64,000 nucleotides of DNA from Atrichornis clamosus (taxonomy: Eukaryota > Chordata > Aves > Passeriformes > Menuridae): contig WBMZ01002652.1 of the NCBI GenBank assembly GCA_013400975.1, forward strand, positions 143,914-207,913, written 5' to 3'. Position numbers and translations under genes: made by a program. Under the pieces are notes generated by a model, which saw nothing but the letters and a program-made list of their open reading frames with translations, was not told the origin of the DNA and made no database searches. Shown piece after piece: positions 22,705 to 35,381 of this stretch (its first letter is position 1; the number at the start of each line of letters is the position of its first letter).

Positions 22705-23245
22705 AATACTATTTCAATTGCCGTTGGAAGGAACATACAGCAGTCATCCAGTTCAACTGTGTGACCAATTCAGGGCTGACCAAAAGTAGAAGCATGTCAC
22801 TAAAGGCATTTTCCAAACACCTCTTAAATACTGATAGGCTTGGGGCATTGACCAGCTCTCTAGCAAGCCTCTTCCAGTGTTTGTTCATCCTTTTGGTAAA
22901 GAGATTCTTTCTAACATCCAGTCTAAGCCTCCCCTGAACCATTCCCACATATACTACAACTGGACAACTGGATCCCAGGGAGGAGAGATCAGCACCTCCT
23001 TATCCACTTCCTCTCCTCAGGAAGCTGTAGAGGTCAATGAAGCCACCCCTCAGTTTCCTTTTCTCCAGACTAGACAAGCCCAGAGTCCTTAGCTCTCCTT
23101 ACAGGACATTCCTTCCAGTCCTTGCCGGACATTCTTTCCAGTCCTTTCACCAGCTTCATTGCTCTCCTCTGGACTCATTCAAGGACCTTCACATCCTTCT
23201 TAATAAGTAGGGCTCAGAACTGCACACAGTGCTCGAGGTGAGTAC
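22705..23245 (-). repeat. CR1 LINE fragment, 3' part
   Basis: Minus-strand copy. A frame at 22709-22948 encodes the end of the CR1 reverse-transcriptase protein, with VRKNLFTKRMNKHWKRLA and then APSLSVFKR, matching the typical FF...WNRLP...SPSL.IFK pattern of this family. On the plus strand the tail end is at about 22705 and upstream CR1 sequence runs to GAACTGCACACAGTGCTCGAGGTGAG. Substitutions and small gaps are frequent, so this is an older copy than those at 4861 and 40100. Confidence 0.9.
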
Positions 23246-26200
23246 AGTGTTAAATGTACTTGACATGCTTCCTCTGGGTACCCGGGGTCTTTCTTTGCTT
23301 ACTGAAGATGAAAAGCACAGCCACAGAGCTTCCATGAAGAGAGTTGTTTTGGTTGGCTGCCTAAAGATATCTGAATGACTCCAGCCCCTTGTCTAAGTAA
23401 ACTGGAATGATAGAATTCTCAGAAGGAATTGCACCAAACAGAAACTCAGACTGAGATTTCCAAAACTACAATCTCATGAGGAAAAGAATGAGAATAAACA
23501 AGTATTAATTTTTATCAGAAAGTTCTTTAGATTTTTTGCCTATAGAATTAAAATATGGAAGTTGTTTACCAAATTTAGATCTGTGGAGAATGACTTGACA
23601 TTCTCTTCACCCATTCAATTTCCTAAAAATTAAAAAAATTTGTATATTTACAATAACATTTTATTTCCATGGGAAACTAGATAGACACACTCAGTATGAT
23701 CCACCTGAACCAATTGGACTCCTGGGAGTCTACAAACACAAGCATGAGCAATCCACAGCTGTAAGAGCGTTCACGCAGTGAATTGCACTGAGGGATGGAC
23801 ATTTAGATGAGTAACAGCTTCCTCTGGACAATGTGGTCCTGACCTGAGTTTTTAGTGCCTTAAACTTTATGGAGCCCTACAACAAACTGTAGTAGGAAGG
23901 TACTTAACATTACAAGGTTACAACCAGGAATAGGGAGTTCTACATACACTTCTGAGGAAATGGAAAAGAAGTATCTTCATCCTAACATCCTGATCTGTAA
24001 CCTACTATTTTTCCTGGGATGCTCCAAAGGCATCTGTACTTGTACTTATTAAAGCCTGCCAGAGATGAACTGAGAACTGAGGTCAAGCCCTTCATTTTCC
24101 ATGGAAATACTTCTTTGATTCTCTTGAATTCAGTGCTGTGTATTGAGTCCTAGTCTTTTTCTCCTCATCCTGTTACTAGGCTAAAAAAAATATTGTCATT
24201 TGCTTTCTTGTTTCCATTCACTTTCAAAGCCCTCTGGAACCTTCTTCTGCTTCCTTTGTTTGTAAGGAAAGAAGGGTTCTTGCTTTAGTAATGAGAGCAA
24301 ACATGACGGCTACCCCTATGTTTTGGGGTTCTGTTTTTGTCTAATCCATATTTTTCAGTCAGAGCCTATTTAGAAAAAAGTATTCTTCTGCTAGAAAATC
24401 TATCTTAGACAAAAAATACACTTGTGAAGAATTAGTGTGATGGGAAAGGAAAAACAACATGTCGTATCAAAATCACATTATCACAGCATCTCGACTTTGT
24501 AAGCTTTGCACAAGAGGTAGAAAAATAATAATCAGATATTCTTCCTGTATTATATACAGTAAGGTATCGACTGTTCTGTAACAGAAGGGAGATCCACTAG
24601 AAGGAAATGAGCTCTAATGAGAAAAGTTAAAAAGGGAAGGAAACAGAAAATTATGGAAGCTGAATCATTTCTATAATAACTAGATATGTTCATTTCAGAT
24701 AGACTGTTGTGTGACCAAGATTTTTTGTTAGCTACCTTTGTATGAACTGCCTTGTAAGCAAAATTAATGATGGAGAAAAATCATAAAAGCCTCATATAAA
24801 CCTTTTCAAAATTTATCTCTAAAAACTGTACCCTTTCCTAATTAGGGACAGATATTTAGTACTTGTTAATTGAAATTTATTTCGTCAATAAACCTTTACT
24901 GCCAATTTTTTAATTTACACTGAATATGTAATACTCTCAAGTTGGCAGTTCTCATCACTAAAAAGTATTTCATACAGACTTAATCTAATCTAAATGACAT
25001 GATGCTGTTCATTTAATTTCGATTATTATTAAAGCTTTCTTAGTTAATCCATCTGCTATGGCCTTTAAGCACTATATTTGAAGAATTCATTCAGAAAGAG
25101 GTGTTTAGGGTGTTTAAGCAGAAATTGAATCAGAAAAGAACTATTGTCCTATATCCGCAAGTCTCTCAAACTGTCAAAGTATGTAAAGCAAGTAATTAGT
25201 CATTAACTGTAAGTGGAACCTCTTTTCCACCTACCATATCTTTGGGTAGAATTAGTAAATACTTAAGAAACTGCAATCTCTAACCTGTGTAACACTTAAA
25301 ATTTCTAGAAAACCTCAATTTTGTCCAAGGAAATAGTCTAGAAGTACTGTAGGGTTGAATTGCTCAGTCTCAGGTGCTTAAATTTCTTATCAATTGGGTT
25401 GGAAAAAACTACCACCAAAATCTCACATTCAATCCCTCCAAAAAAAATTTTAGGTTAGTAGATCCCATTATCATTATGGTATTAATATCTCCTGCCAACA
25501 TATGAAAAGGCCCATTAAATCCACAACAGTCCAGCGGTAAAACATACTTAATACCATCAAGTAAGATCCTGCTGAAAATTATTCTCATGCAATGAATCCT
25601 TCACTTCTCTGGAGGGATGTGAACTTCAATGTACAGATGCATGCATTCACTTAATGAAATAAAAATTAATTTTCCAGCAATGCTTTCACTCTCTTAATCT
25701 TTCAGATCTGAGCTACCTGACATGCAGGCAGGTTTGTTCTACCCTCAGTTTTTATTCTGTGGATCAAAGATGTTTATGATCAGCAAATTATATGCTAAAC
25801 CACTTTCTTTTAAAGAAATACAGACAAAAAGCAGACAAACAAAAAACCCAAACCACATAGCACCTCCTTAAAAACCCTTATCATAAAAAACTGAGCATGG
25901 ACTGTGACTGCAAAATTATCCCCTGGTAATAATCTCCGTACAAAACCTATTGAACTGTTTATTTGGATCTAACTTTACCAGCTCTATAGAATGAAAATTC
26001 ACTTTCCTACCTATAGAAATCACTTTGTAATCAGCTTCTTGGTATTTTCTTTCAGTGTTTAAAAACAGTGAATAACTCTTAGGCTACTTACAGTTTAACT
26101 AAATAGATCGATCCACACTGTTGCTGTGTTTTGTTGAAATGAGATTTTTTTCTAGGTTCCCCTAGGACAAAACTTTTTCATTACCTCACAGTGATTACCT

Positions 26201-26880
26201 AGATACTACCAGAGTATGTTAATAGTCTAAAACTATTTCACAAAGAATGTGGGTTCATTTCCCTGAGGTCATGCAAGGCAGTTTTGCAGCATGAGTTTTT
26301 AAACGTAGAGGCCCTCAATATGAAGAGGAGACCATCCCAACCTGTTGCTCAAAGAATGTGAATTTCTAAGCTGTGGGTCAGATCCTCGGATCATTTCCAG
26401 TCTTTGTGCAATACTGATTGTTCCAGGGTCTAAACATCCCTGGGAGTTTGTATCAACATTCATACCCATTCTTGGCTCTGCTGTGTGTGCTCAGCCATGA
26501 TGGAGAACCAGTCCAGACAGTGGGAAACTGGACAGAAACACTGATACTTCTGTAGCTAGAAATCTAAACAGCTCAGACTTTGCTGCAGTAATCAGGTCAC
26601 AGGCTAGAAAGGTATCAGAAAACTATTTAAATATCTTCCCCAGAGCCTACTATTATGACACACCTGAGCATCTGTAGCATTATGGATAAACTACAGCAGT
26701 AGCAGTTGAGAGAGCAGAGAACACTGCTGTAAACATCGTTTTCAAAACAAATTCAGGAGTGAAAATGACAGAAAATAAACATAATAGCAGAAGCAGTACT
26801 TCTTATTTAAAAAGAGAAAAATCATTAGTGTAATTGTAATAATCTCAGATATCCTACATTATAAACGTTAAAAGTTTTAG
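23246..26880. other. single-copy non-coding stretch
   Basis: AT-rich, no repeat recognised. The block at about 24700-25110 has many TAAT and TTAATT words and almost no CpG, the look of a conserved regulatory element (inference). Confidence 0.5.
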
Positions 26881-26924
26881 AGAGGTATACTATTATTTAT
26901 TTAGAGGTATACTATTATTTATTT
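26881..26924 (+). repeat. 22-bp perfect tandem duplication
   Basis: AGAGGTATACTATTATTTATTT occurs twice head to tail, 26881-26902 and 26903-26924, followed by a further ATTTATT. It is probably a replication-slippage event. Confidence 0.95.
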
Positions 26925-27032
26925 ATTACAAATAAATATATGTCTCTTATAATAAAATTAGTTAGAGCTCATCTTTGTACACTGAAATCTCAGAGGGACA
27001 ATATCATGCCTTGTATGCCAGTTAGTCAGTTA

Positions 27033-27230
27033 CCCAGGACCATGTCCAGATGGCTTTTGAATACCTCCAAGGATTGACTCCATCACCTCCCTGAGCACCT
27101 GTGCCAGTGCTTCATCACCCTCACAGTGAGAAAATGTTTCCTGATGGTCAGACAGAACCTCCCATGTTTCAGATTGTGCCTATTGCTTCTGGTGCTTCAC
27201 TAGGTGTCCTTGAGAAAAGCCTGCCTCAGA
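27033..27230 (-). repeat. CR1 LINE fragment, older subfamily
   Basis: The plus strand reads CCCAGGACCATGTCCAGATG, then CTCCAAGGATTGACTCCATC, CACCTCCCTGAGCACCTGTG, AGAACCTCCCATGTTTCAG and GTGCCTATTGCTTCTGGTGC. That is the minus-strand 3' part of a CR1 subfamily whose wording differs from the copies at 4861 and 12060. Both ends are truncated. Confidence 0.85.
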
Positions 27231-30200
27231 AAGGGCTCCAGAGATTTGTAAAGCTGAAATAATACAAATAGCCTCCAGAATAAAACCATATCGTGCTCAA
27301 AAAGAGAATCTTTCTATCCAGAAGAGAGCTTTCCACAGATGTTTCATTTTATATGTGCCATCTGAGGAGAAAAATGTATGGTATTATAGCAGTACTTCAG
27401 GCCATTTCTGAGAGGAGTCAGAGTTGAAGCCAGTCTTCTATTAACTATAGAATAAAGTGGCTGTTATCAAGAATCATGGCATTTTTAGTCTTCGTAAATG
27501 AGCCTCAAATTTACGTAAAGTACTATAAACAAATACAAATGGAGAAAGAACTTTCTAATTATTACAGAACAAAGTACAACACTACAGTTGCAACAATATA
27601 GTTCTCCACTTTGATTCACCAAGATGACTCATTCTAATAATGGCGAAATTTATTTTAGGGCCTAAAATATAGTTCTGTCTGTATGCCCTCACAGTCCTAT
27701 CTTAGATTATTCAGTACTCATTATTGTACTGCTTGAGAACCTTTCTTAAACACATGCCAGAAAGGTTGATAATTGTTGTGGCAACGTGATGCTGAGAACA
27801 CCCCCACTTATGACAAGGCCAAAACCCAATTTATTTCTCAGAGATCATCATCAAAACCGTCTGTTAATAATACCTTGTAGTCATGAGCAATGGAGGCAAC
27901 ACAATTATTTTTAAATCTGAAGTAACAGAAATAATATAAGTAGGCTTAAAAAGTAATTTTTGTAAAGCTGACATTTCTCACCACTCAGAAAAGGAACAGC
28001 TCACAAGAAATAGAACTCTAAAGCTGTATTCATTATGAGCTATGATTAAGCATGGTTTGATGATGAAATAAGTACTGTTGTTTGTTGCTTTTACATGGCA
28101 TATCCACTAATTTTCATAGACTTTCAGACAGAGTGTGACATTACAGATAAATGTGATTTATAAGAATGATTTATTAATGAAGCCCTAATTCATGTATTAG
28201 TCAAGATACTAAAGTATGTTGCATAAGAAAATTGTCCAGAATTTTAAATATAGACAATCAAAGAAGTATTGGGGGTTTTTGCTGTATATCATTGAGTCTG
28301 GAAACACTTTTCAGGCTTGAATGCCTTTGTAATGGAAGATGCAAACTGCATGCACATTAAAAAACCCTGAGGATAATGAGTTTGCTAAAGAAGATCCTTT
28401 TGATATGTTACAGAAGTAAAGCATCAGCAACAGCTACTCTATGAAAAGCTAGTGCTCACACTGACTTAAATGACTCTATAAGTGATGATATGGTACAATA
28501 GGAAATTGGTCTGTGTGGAATTTTAGTGACACAGATATGAGACTCTAAACACCATTTTGAATATGGTTCACATCTCTTCTCTGAACTCGATGATCCTAAT
28601 ATCAGAATATATCACATGAAAAAAATCTGGCAAACAAATCTTAATGCATTGAAAGAGGTGCTGCAAAAAGACCCAAACAAAGTCAAGAGAGTGTCCAGGC
28701 ACAAGAGCATTAGTTGGTCTGTTATAACTTTATGTCTATACAGGACAGAGAAAATGTCCCCATGAATGCACTTATGTATGTAAGAAAGAACAGAAATATT
28801 TGCAGGCTTCCAAATAAAGTTTTTATCATATTTAAATTAATACTTTACTGTTGGTTTTCTTATGGATATGAGCTATATGAATGAACTACTATACATTTTT
28901 AATAGGTCATAAGCGGAAATCAACACAGAGGAACAAAGACCATAATTATAGTTTGAGTTTTACTTTAGTGGTATATTTAGAAACTTAGTATGTTTGGGTA
29001 ACAATTCTCTACCACAGGTCAACAGCAGATATCCATCAAAATACTGTGCTTCAAACTGGGTCAGCACAGATAAATGTGGCTCTTGCAGTCATGCATTTTT
29101 TCAAAGTCCTTAATGTCATATGTAGATGGTATCCAGGTATCATTCAGTGGTAAATAGTTTTCACAGATCCTGGAATCATAGAAAACTGGACTCATTATCT
29201 TTGCATAATAAAATGTATGCTAAACAGCTCCACATCAATCAGATAATACAGTGACAAAATTAGATAGCCAAGATATCTGTAAAAGCATAAGCTCTGTGTG
29301 ATTTTGGAAACTCAACCCCACATTTGATTAGTTGAGTATAAACAAAGTTCAGATTCAAATCTCATATGTTCTGCCTTTTCTTCTTCAACCAAGAGTAAAA
29401 TATCTGTTTTAAAATTTATCATATTTAAGGATCCCTACTGACTGTCGGAGGAGGTTACAATGTCTAAATCCCAGAAAAAAGTTAGGCTTTCCTAACATCT
29501 CAGCTATCTGAAGGAGAGCTAGATCTAAGTTTTTTAAATAATTAGGAACACAGACATGATAGAATCTTTACAAAGCATGTAAGCATTTGTTTGCTAATGA
29601 TTGATGAGAGGAGGTATACTACAGAGAGTAGCATTGTCAGGATGAATTGCCTTTTCTTTCACAAGCATTTTTTTAAAAATCTATTGTGATATTAAAATGT
29701 AATATCATTCATCTGAATACCCTCATTTAAAATAATGTGCATGCAATTTATCCTGGGAATAAACAAGCTAAATTTAGATTGAAAGGCCAAGAGATATAAA
29801 TGAAGGCAATGGAAAACTGTATTCTGCCCAGATGACAATTTGTTTCTAAGCCTGTTTTTTATTGTTATCAACAACAAAGAAAAACTTAAAGGGACTCCTT
29901 TATTTCACTACTTGATTTCGTTCAACAGGGCTTAGGGTTACTATTGAAGTTGTTATAAAAATCCAGTATGTGTCATCCTGAAAACATAGCTTTGAAATAT
30001 TTCAAGAAGGAGTAAATGTATCTTTAAAAGATCTGCTCAATCACAATGTTGAAGCTCAGCATTCTGTACTGATAAAACTGCAGAATCATAAAAGCAGCAG
30101 GCCAAGAAGAAGTAGCACATGGATTTAATACCTCACTCACTTGTTAAATTCTATGACCCATGTTAATCAGGTCAGAATATATGCTTTCAAAGCTGTACCA

Positions 30201-30449
30201 AATTAAAGTTAGAAACAAAATCCAGGACATATGAATTTTATTACTCTCTGGGCAGTACAAAAAATTTATGCTTGTAACAACACCTAAGAAAAAGAGAACT
30301 CAGGAAATTTTCTTGATCATGGAACAGTCATTCTTTGGGATTCCACTTCACTTGTCAGAAATGAAAGTAGAATAAAATATTCAAAACCCAAGGACTGAAA
30401 TAGCAACTGTCTTTTGGAACAGGATGTTTTAGGTAAATACGGAAACAAC
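27231..30449. other. single-copy non-coding stretch
   Basis: AT-rich, open frames shorter than 65 codons, no repeat family recognised. Confidence 0.55.
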
Positions 30450-31293
30450 AGTGAACAGAGTCAGGAGGCTCTGCAGAGGGACCTGGACAGGCTGGATCAA
30501 TGGGCTGAGGCCAATTGTTTGAGGTTCAACAAAGCAAAATGCCCAGTCTTGCATTTGGATCACAACAACCCCCTGCAGCTCTACAGGCTGGGGAAGAGTG
30601 TCTGGAAAGCTGCTCATCAGAAAAGAACCTGGGAGTGCTGGTCAACAGCAGCTGGATATGAGCCAGTGTGCCCAGGTGGCAGAGAAGGTCAAAGGTATCC
30701 TGGTTTGTATCAAAAATAGTGTGGCCAGCAGGAGCAGGGCAGTGATTGTCCCACTGTACTCAGCACTGGTGAGGCCGCACCTCAAACCTGCATTCAGTTC
30801 TGAGCCCCTCAGTACAAGGAAGACTTTGGGAGCTGAGCTGTGTCTAGGGAAGGGCAAGAGAGCTGGTGAATGGTCTGGAGTACAAGTCTGATGAGGAGCA
30901 GCTGAGGGAGCTGGCGGTGTTTAGCCTGGAGAAAAAGAGGCTCAGAGGGAACCTCACTATTCTCTACAACTATTTGAAGGAAGTTGTAACCAGATGGGCA
31001 TTAGTCTCTTCTCCCAGGTAACAAATAACTGGACAAGAGGAAGTGTCCTCAAGTTGCATCTGGGGAGGTTTAGGTTGGATATTATGAAAAATTTCTTCGT
31101 GGGAAGAGTTGTAAAGTATTGGAACAGACTGCCCAGGGAAGTGGTAGAGTCACCAGCCCTGAAAGTATTCAAAAAACATGCACTTGAGGACATGGTTTAG
31201 TGGTGAACATGGTGGTGCTTCTGCGTTAATGATTGGACTTGATGATCTTACAGATCTTTTCCAACCTTAATGATTCTATTATTCTGTGATTCT
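30450..31293 (+). repeat. CR1 LINE, 5'-truncated, plus orientation, with 3' tail
   Basis: It encodes the C-terminal part of the CR1 reverse-transcriptase protein in broken frames: [17 protein letters not shown] near the start, [12 protein letters not shown] at about 30748-30783, and FFVGRVVKYWNRLPREVVES at about 31093-31152. A frameshift lies between the first and second pieces, and stops separate the second and third. The non-coding tail follows and ends AATGATTCTATTATTCTGTGATTCTG, the family's characteristic 3' end. The original protein is an endonuclease and reverse transcriptase that copies the element's RNA into the genome; this copy is dead. Confidence 0.95.
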
Positions 31294-34200
31294 GTACACC
31301 CTGTGCAATCTATTTTTTTTCTCTTGGAATGTTATCTAGGACAATTTCTGATATGCATAGTGTTTCATTCAGTAACTGAACAGTTTATTGATAAGCCTGA
31401 TGGCTGAAATTCCCTTAGCTGGCAAAAATAGACAGAGCTGAAAAGAAATTATGAACATTCCCAAAGGAAGCAGCAAAATCTCTGAAGTAAATGCAACTTG
31501 GAGTAGAATTTCCTGTTACAAGAGTTTGTTGCAAGTCCTTTTGAAGACATCTTTGCTGAAGTGACAAGTTTAGATAATTACTATTTGCATAATATGCAAT
31601 TAATTTTATCCAAGTTCATGTAGCAGGAGTAGAACTCGGTAAGGAGTTCTGTTACATGTAATACAAAGTATTTTAAATGGATTAAATTTTGACTCAGTGA
31701 AATGAAACATTCTAGCCTAAGCATCTAATTTGCTTTGCACTTAGGGGTTTATAAACATACCGGCAAAATGAGACCAATATAACTGTGAGATAAAATCAGG
31801 TCATGTTGTGCTAAAATACAATTGGTATGTGAAATCACCTGGGATTAGAAATAATAATAGGAATCCATGGAGATGTTGTATTCAACACAAGCCTAAAAAG
31901 GCTGGTGCTAGAATATTGGAGATTTCTGACTTGCAGTATATCTAATCTCCAAAAATTCTCTCAATTGCATATCAACCTTCCAATTTCTTTATCTCACCAC
32001 TTAAAAGCTTTTCTTTTGATTACACATGAAGGCATTTTCAATTTATTTGGAATGTCATTTTACTTATCCCTGCCTGACTTTCGTGAGAAGGCATAATATA
32101 GTCCCAAATTATTTGCTGAAGAACATTTGACTGCCAATTGCCTGAGAGTTTGGAGGAAAGAGGAATGACAGGTTAATAGCTCTGTCTTTCTCTCTGTCCA
32201 GTAGATGACTTTCACTCTTAAAAAAGGCTGTGGAAAGTGTTTGCTTATGCAAGGCCTTTGGTAAACCTTTCTAAATCCAAGGCAGGGACAAAATGAGAAA
32301 GCAAATGAACTTTTAAGATTGAGAGTAATCGACCTGAGATGTAAAAGAGTCAATGCTTTGCCAAGAGTTTAGATAGAAGGGCTATTTAAGGAATATGTGA
32401 AGGAGAGAAAAGACTTCTGAAGAACACAAAACAAATATTTAGCAACATTAAGCCAGGTTTATCTAAACTGCGAGTTATCACTTCTCTTTCAAGTCATCAT
32501 CTAGGAGAGACAGGCACTTCCAAGGGTAATTTCATCCAACATATATTAAGTACCTTTGCTAGAATTATAAACTTGATTTCTGTCTATCCCTCTACAATGC
32601 TAAATGGAGACATGTTTAACTCCTTACATGGAATAGAAAGGATGTCAATTGTGTAAGGTGTTTTAGATGAATTCTGTGTTTTAGATGTCAAGATTGGTGA
32701 GATAATTCCCTAAATACTTGATGATCAAGAAAAATATGAAAAGGTTACATCAGCTATTAAGGATGGGTGGCACTTGAATATATAATAATGAATGCATTTG
32801 GCTATTTTAATATTTTCTTTAGAAAGTTACACTCAAGGGCAAATATGCTTTTTTTCTCTTTCCTTTTACACGGCTGTTGTATACTGCAAATTGTTTCTAA
32901 AAGAGGACATCATTTAATACCAAAGATCACAACAATTTCCATATCAAGCACATAATAGTTAACAACCAAATGTGTTATTTCTTAATCACAAGCACTTCAG
33001 ATGAGATACAAGGTCTGAAGAGCTAAAGGATTTTGTATAGCTAACAGACCACAAATAAGGATTCAGAAACTCAAACTCACTATTTTTTATTCTCTTCATG
33101 TAGGAGGATAGATGAAAATTTTCTATCACATGCTTTATTCAATCTATAAATGCAATGAGTAAACTAAGCTGAGTGTATCATTTATCAGTCCAAACAACAA
33201 CATGTAGCAAATGTCAATACCATATCAGTTTTAGCTACATATTTGTGTTGTATTAGGATCCTCTCAAAACTTTTAACAACACATTTCTAGATTTTATTTA
33301 AGAAGTATAAAAAGGAGAAAACACAGGAAAAGATGTTATCATTTCCAGGCCTTAGATCGGAAGGCTGTTTACTTTAATATCTGAGAATATTTATCTTGTG
33401 ACCACAGAATGGAAATCAGAGGCTAGAAGTCATAGCTAGTCACTCACTAGGAAACACTTCGCAGCAGGTAATAATCTGTAATATTGTTGGATATTCCCCA
33501 AATCTCACTTTTGAGCACACCATAAGACTATTCTAACTCAGCTGGCCTTTTTGAGAAGCAGTAGAGCAGGAAACGTTTGGGAACACTTGTAAATAATATT
33601 TTTCTTGCTGTAGTGCTGTATTTTTCTCACATCTCCAGTGAGCTGAGGGGAAAAGAAAAGTCTGGTTCTGTTAATTTTGTAATATGGAAGAAGAGTTTGA
33701 AAACTGTAAAGCTAATTTTCTGATCACCCATTTTGTTCTGCTAACATTACAATTTAACTGTCAAATTAAGCAATGGAGAATCAAGTAAAGAAGAGTGATT
33801 TCTGTACATTTAATACTTTCTTAGGTAAAAAAAATCTCTCCTCTCACACACACTGTTTTTGAGTAAGAGTAAAATATTATTTTGAAGTTAAAAGCGAATG
33901 TAGTGCAAAAGTCATAGGGAATAAAGAATTATACACAAGACTGTAAAAATAAAGACCTGGGATGGGCTACAAGAGATAATTTCCTCCAGGTATCTGCATT
34001 GAAGTGGGATTGAATATGATTAGATCATTTTTTCACCTAGACAGACTAGTGTTCACCTAGTAGTAAGAATTTTCTTTGAAGAGATTCCACAATCTCCTTG
34101 CTCTTTTGTAGTGTTTCACTACCTGTGTAATGAGAATGCTCAGATGTTGCTGAGAATGATTGACAAGTGAACTATAATTCTTGAGATCACTTTGAGATCT

Positions 34201-34420
34201 TAAGACTGATAAGTGAAGTTTAAATTAATGTTTATATTGGGTTTGGATTTTTTTCTGGTTAAAATCTTTCTTAAGGAGGAAATAGAACAAAAATATTTAA
34301 TTGAACTAGAACTATACAAAAATATTTTTGTCATTTCCTTAACAATATAATATAGTGAAAGCAAAAGCATATAACTTGTTATTACAGTTCATATGTTTAT
34401 CAGTGCTGGTAAGTTTATCA
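31294..34420. other. single-copy non-coding stretch
   Basis: AT-rich with no gene or repeat that I can recognise. Open frames at 31905-32096 and 32060-32353 show no domain. Confidence 0.55.
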
Positions 34421-34425
34421 ATTAG

Positions 34426-35376
34426 TGTTGTGATTTGAGCCTGGCCAGATGCCAGGCACCAGTGGAAACCACCCACTGACTCCCTGCCCACAGCTGGACA
34501 GAGGAGAGAAAAGTAAATTCAAAGCATTCATGAGTAGAGATAAGAACCTGAGAAAAATCATAGGCAAAGACAGGCAGGCTATTTAAAGATATGAAAGTAA
34601 ATGTATTACACTAACAGAAATAGAACAGGATAATGAAAAGTAAAATGAGCTTTTGGAGAACACTTTCTTCTCCCCAGCTCTACCTCCTACCCAAACGGTG
34701 CAGGAAGACAGAGAATGGGGGTTTTTTGGTCAGTTCATCATCTGTGGCTTCTTCCACTGTTCAAGGATTGGAACCATCCTCCTCTGCTCTTCTGTGGGGT
34801 CCCCTGGTCCCCTCTGGGAGACAGTTCTCCAGGGACTTCTGCAACATCAGTCCATCCCACTGGCAACAGCGGCCCTCAAACTGCTGAGGCGTAGGTCACT
34901 CCTCCACAGGCTGCAGTCCTTTTAAGCATCCCCCTGCTCTGGCATTTGCAGGTGGGTCTCTGCACTCCCACAGGCCTCCATGGGCTGCAGGGGCACAGCT
35001 GCCTCACCATAGCCTTCACCACGGGCCGCAGAGGAATCTTGGCTCCAGCTCCTGCACCTCTTCCCACTCCTTAAGAACTGACCTTGGTGCCTCCATGATT
35101 GTTTTTCAGCTCACATCTTCTCACTCACTCCTCTTCCCTGGCTGGAATCTAAACTGCACCACCAGCATTGTTTTGAATTCCTTCTTAACTCTGTTATCAC
35201 AGAGGTGTTACCACTGCTTCTAATTGGCCTAGTCTTGGCCAGCGGCATGTCCATCTTTGCAGCCAGCCAGACATGGGCTCTGCAGGCCATGATGGTGGGA
35301 GCTTCTAGCAGCTTCTCACAGAAGCCACCCCTGCAGCCTCCCCCACTACCAAAACCAGGCCTTGAAAACTACGACA
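34426..35376 (-). mobile_element. solo LTR, ERVL-like family (copy 2)
   Basis: A 951-bp second copy of the LTR at 12825-13782, in the same orientation. It starts TGTTGTGATTTGAGCCTGGCC and ends CTTGAAAACTACGACA. Shared landmarks in the same order include CTGGACAGAGGAGAG, CTCCTACCCAAACGGT, GCAACATCAGTCCATCCCA, CAGGCTGCAGTCCTTTTAAG and GTTATCACAGAGG. Flanks are ATTAG (34421-34425) and ATAAG (35377-35381), a 5-bp duplication with one change. The imperfect flank and extra substitutions in the ends suggest an independent and perhaps older insertion than copy 1. No internal viral genes adjoin it. Confidence 0.9.
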
Positions 35377-35381
35377 ATAAG

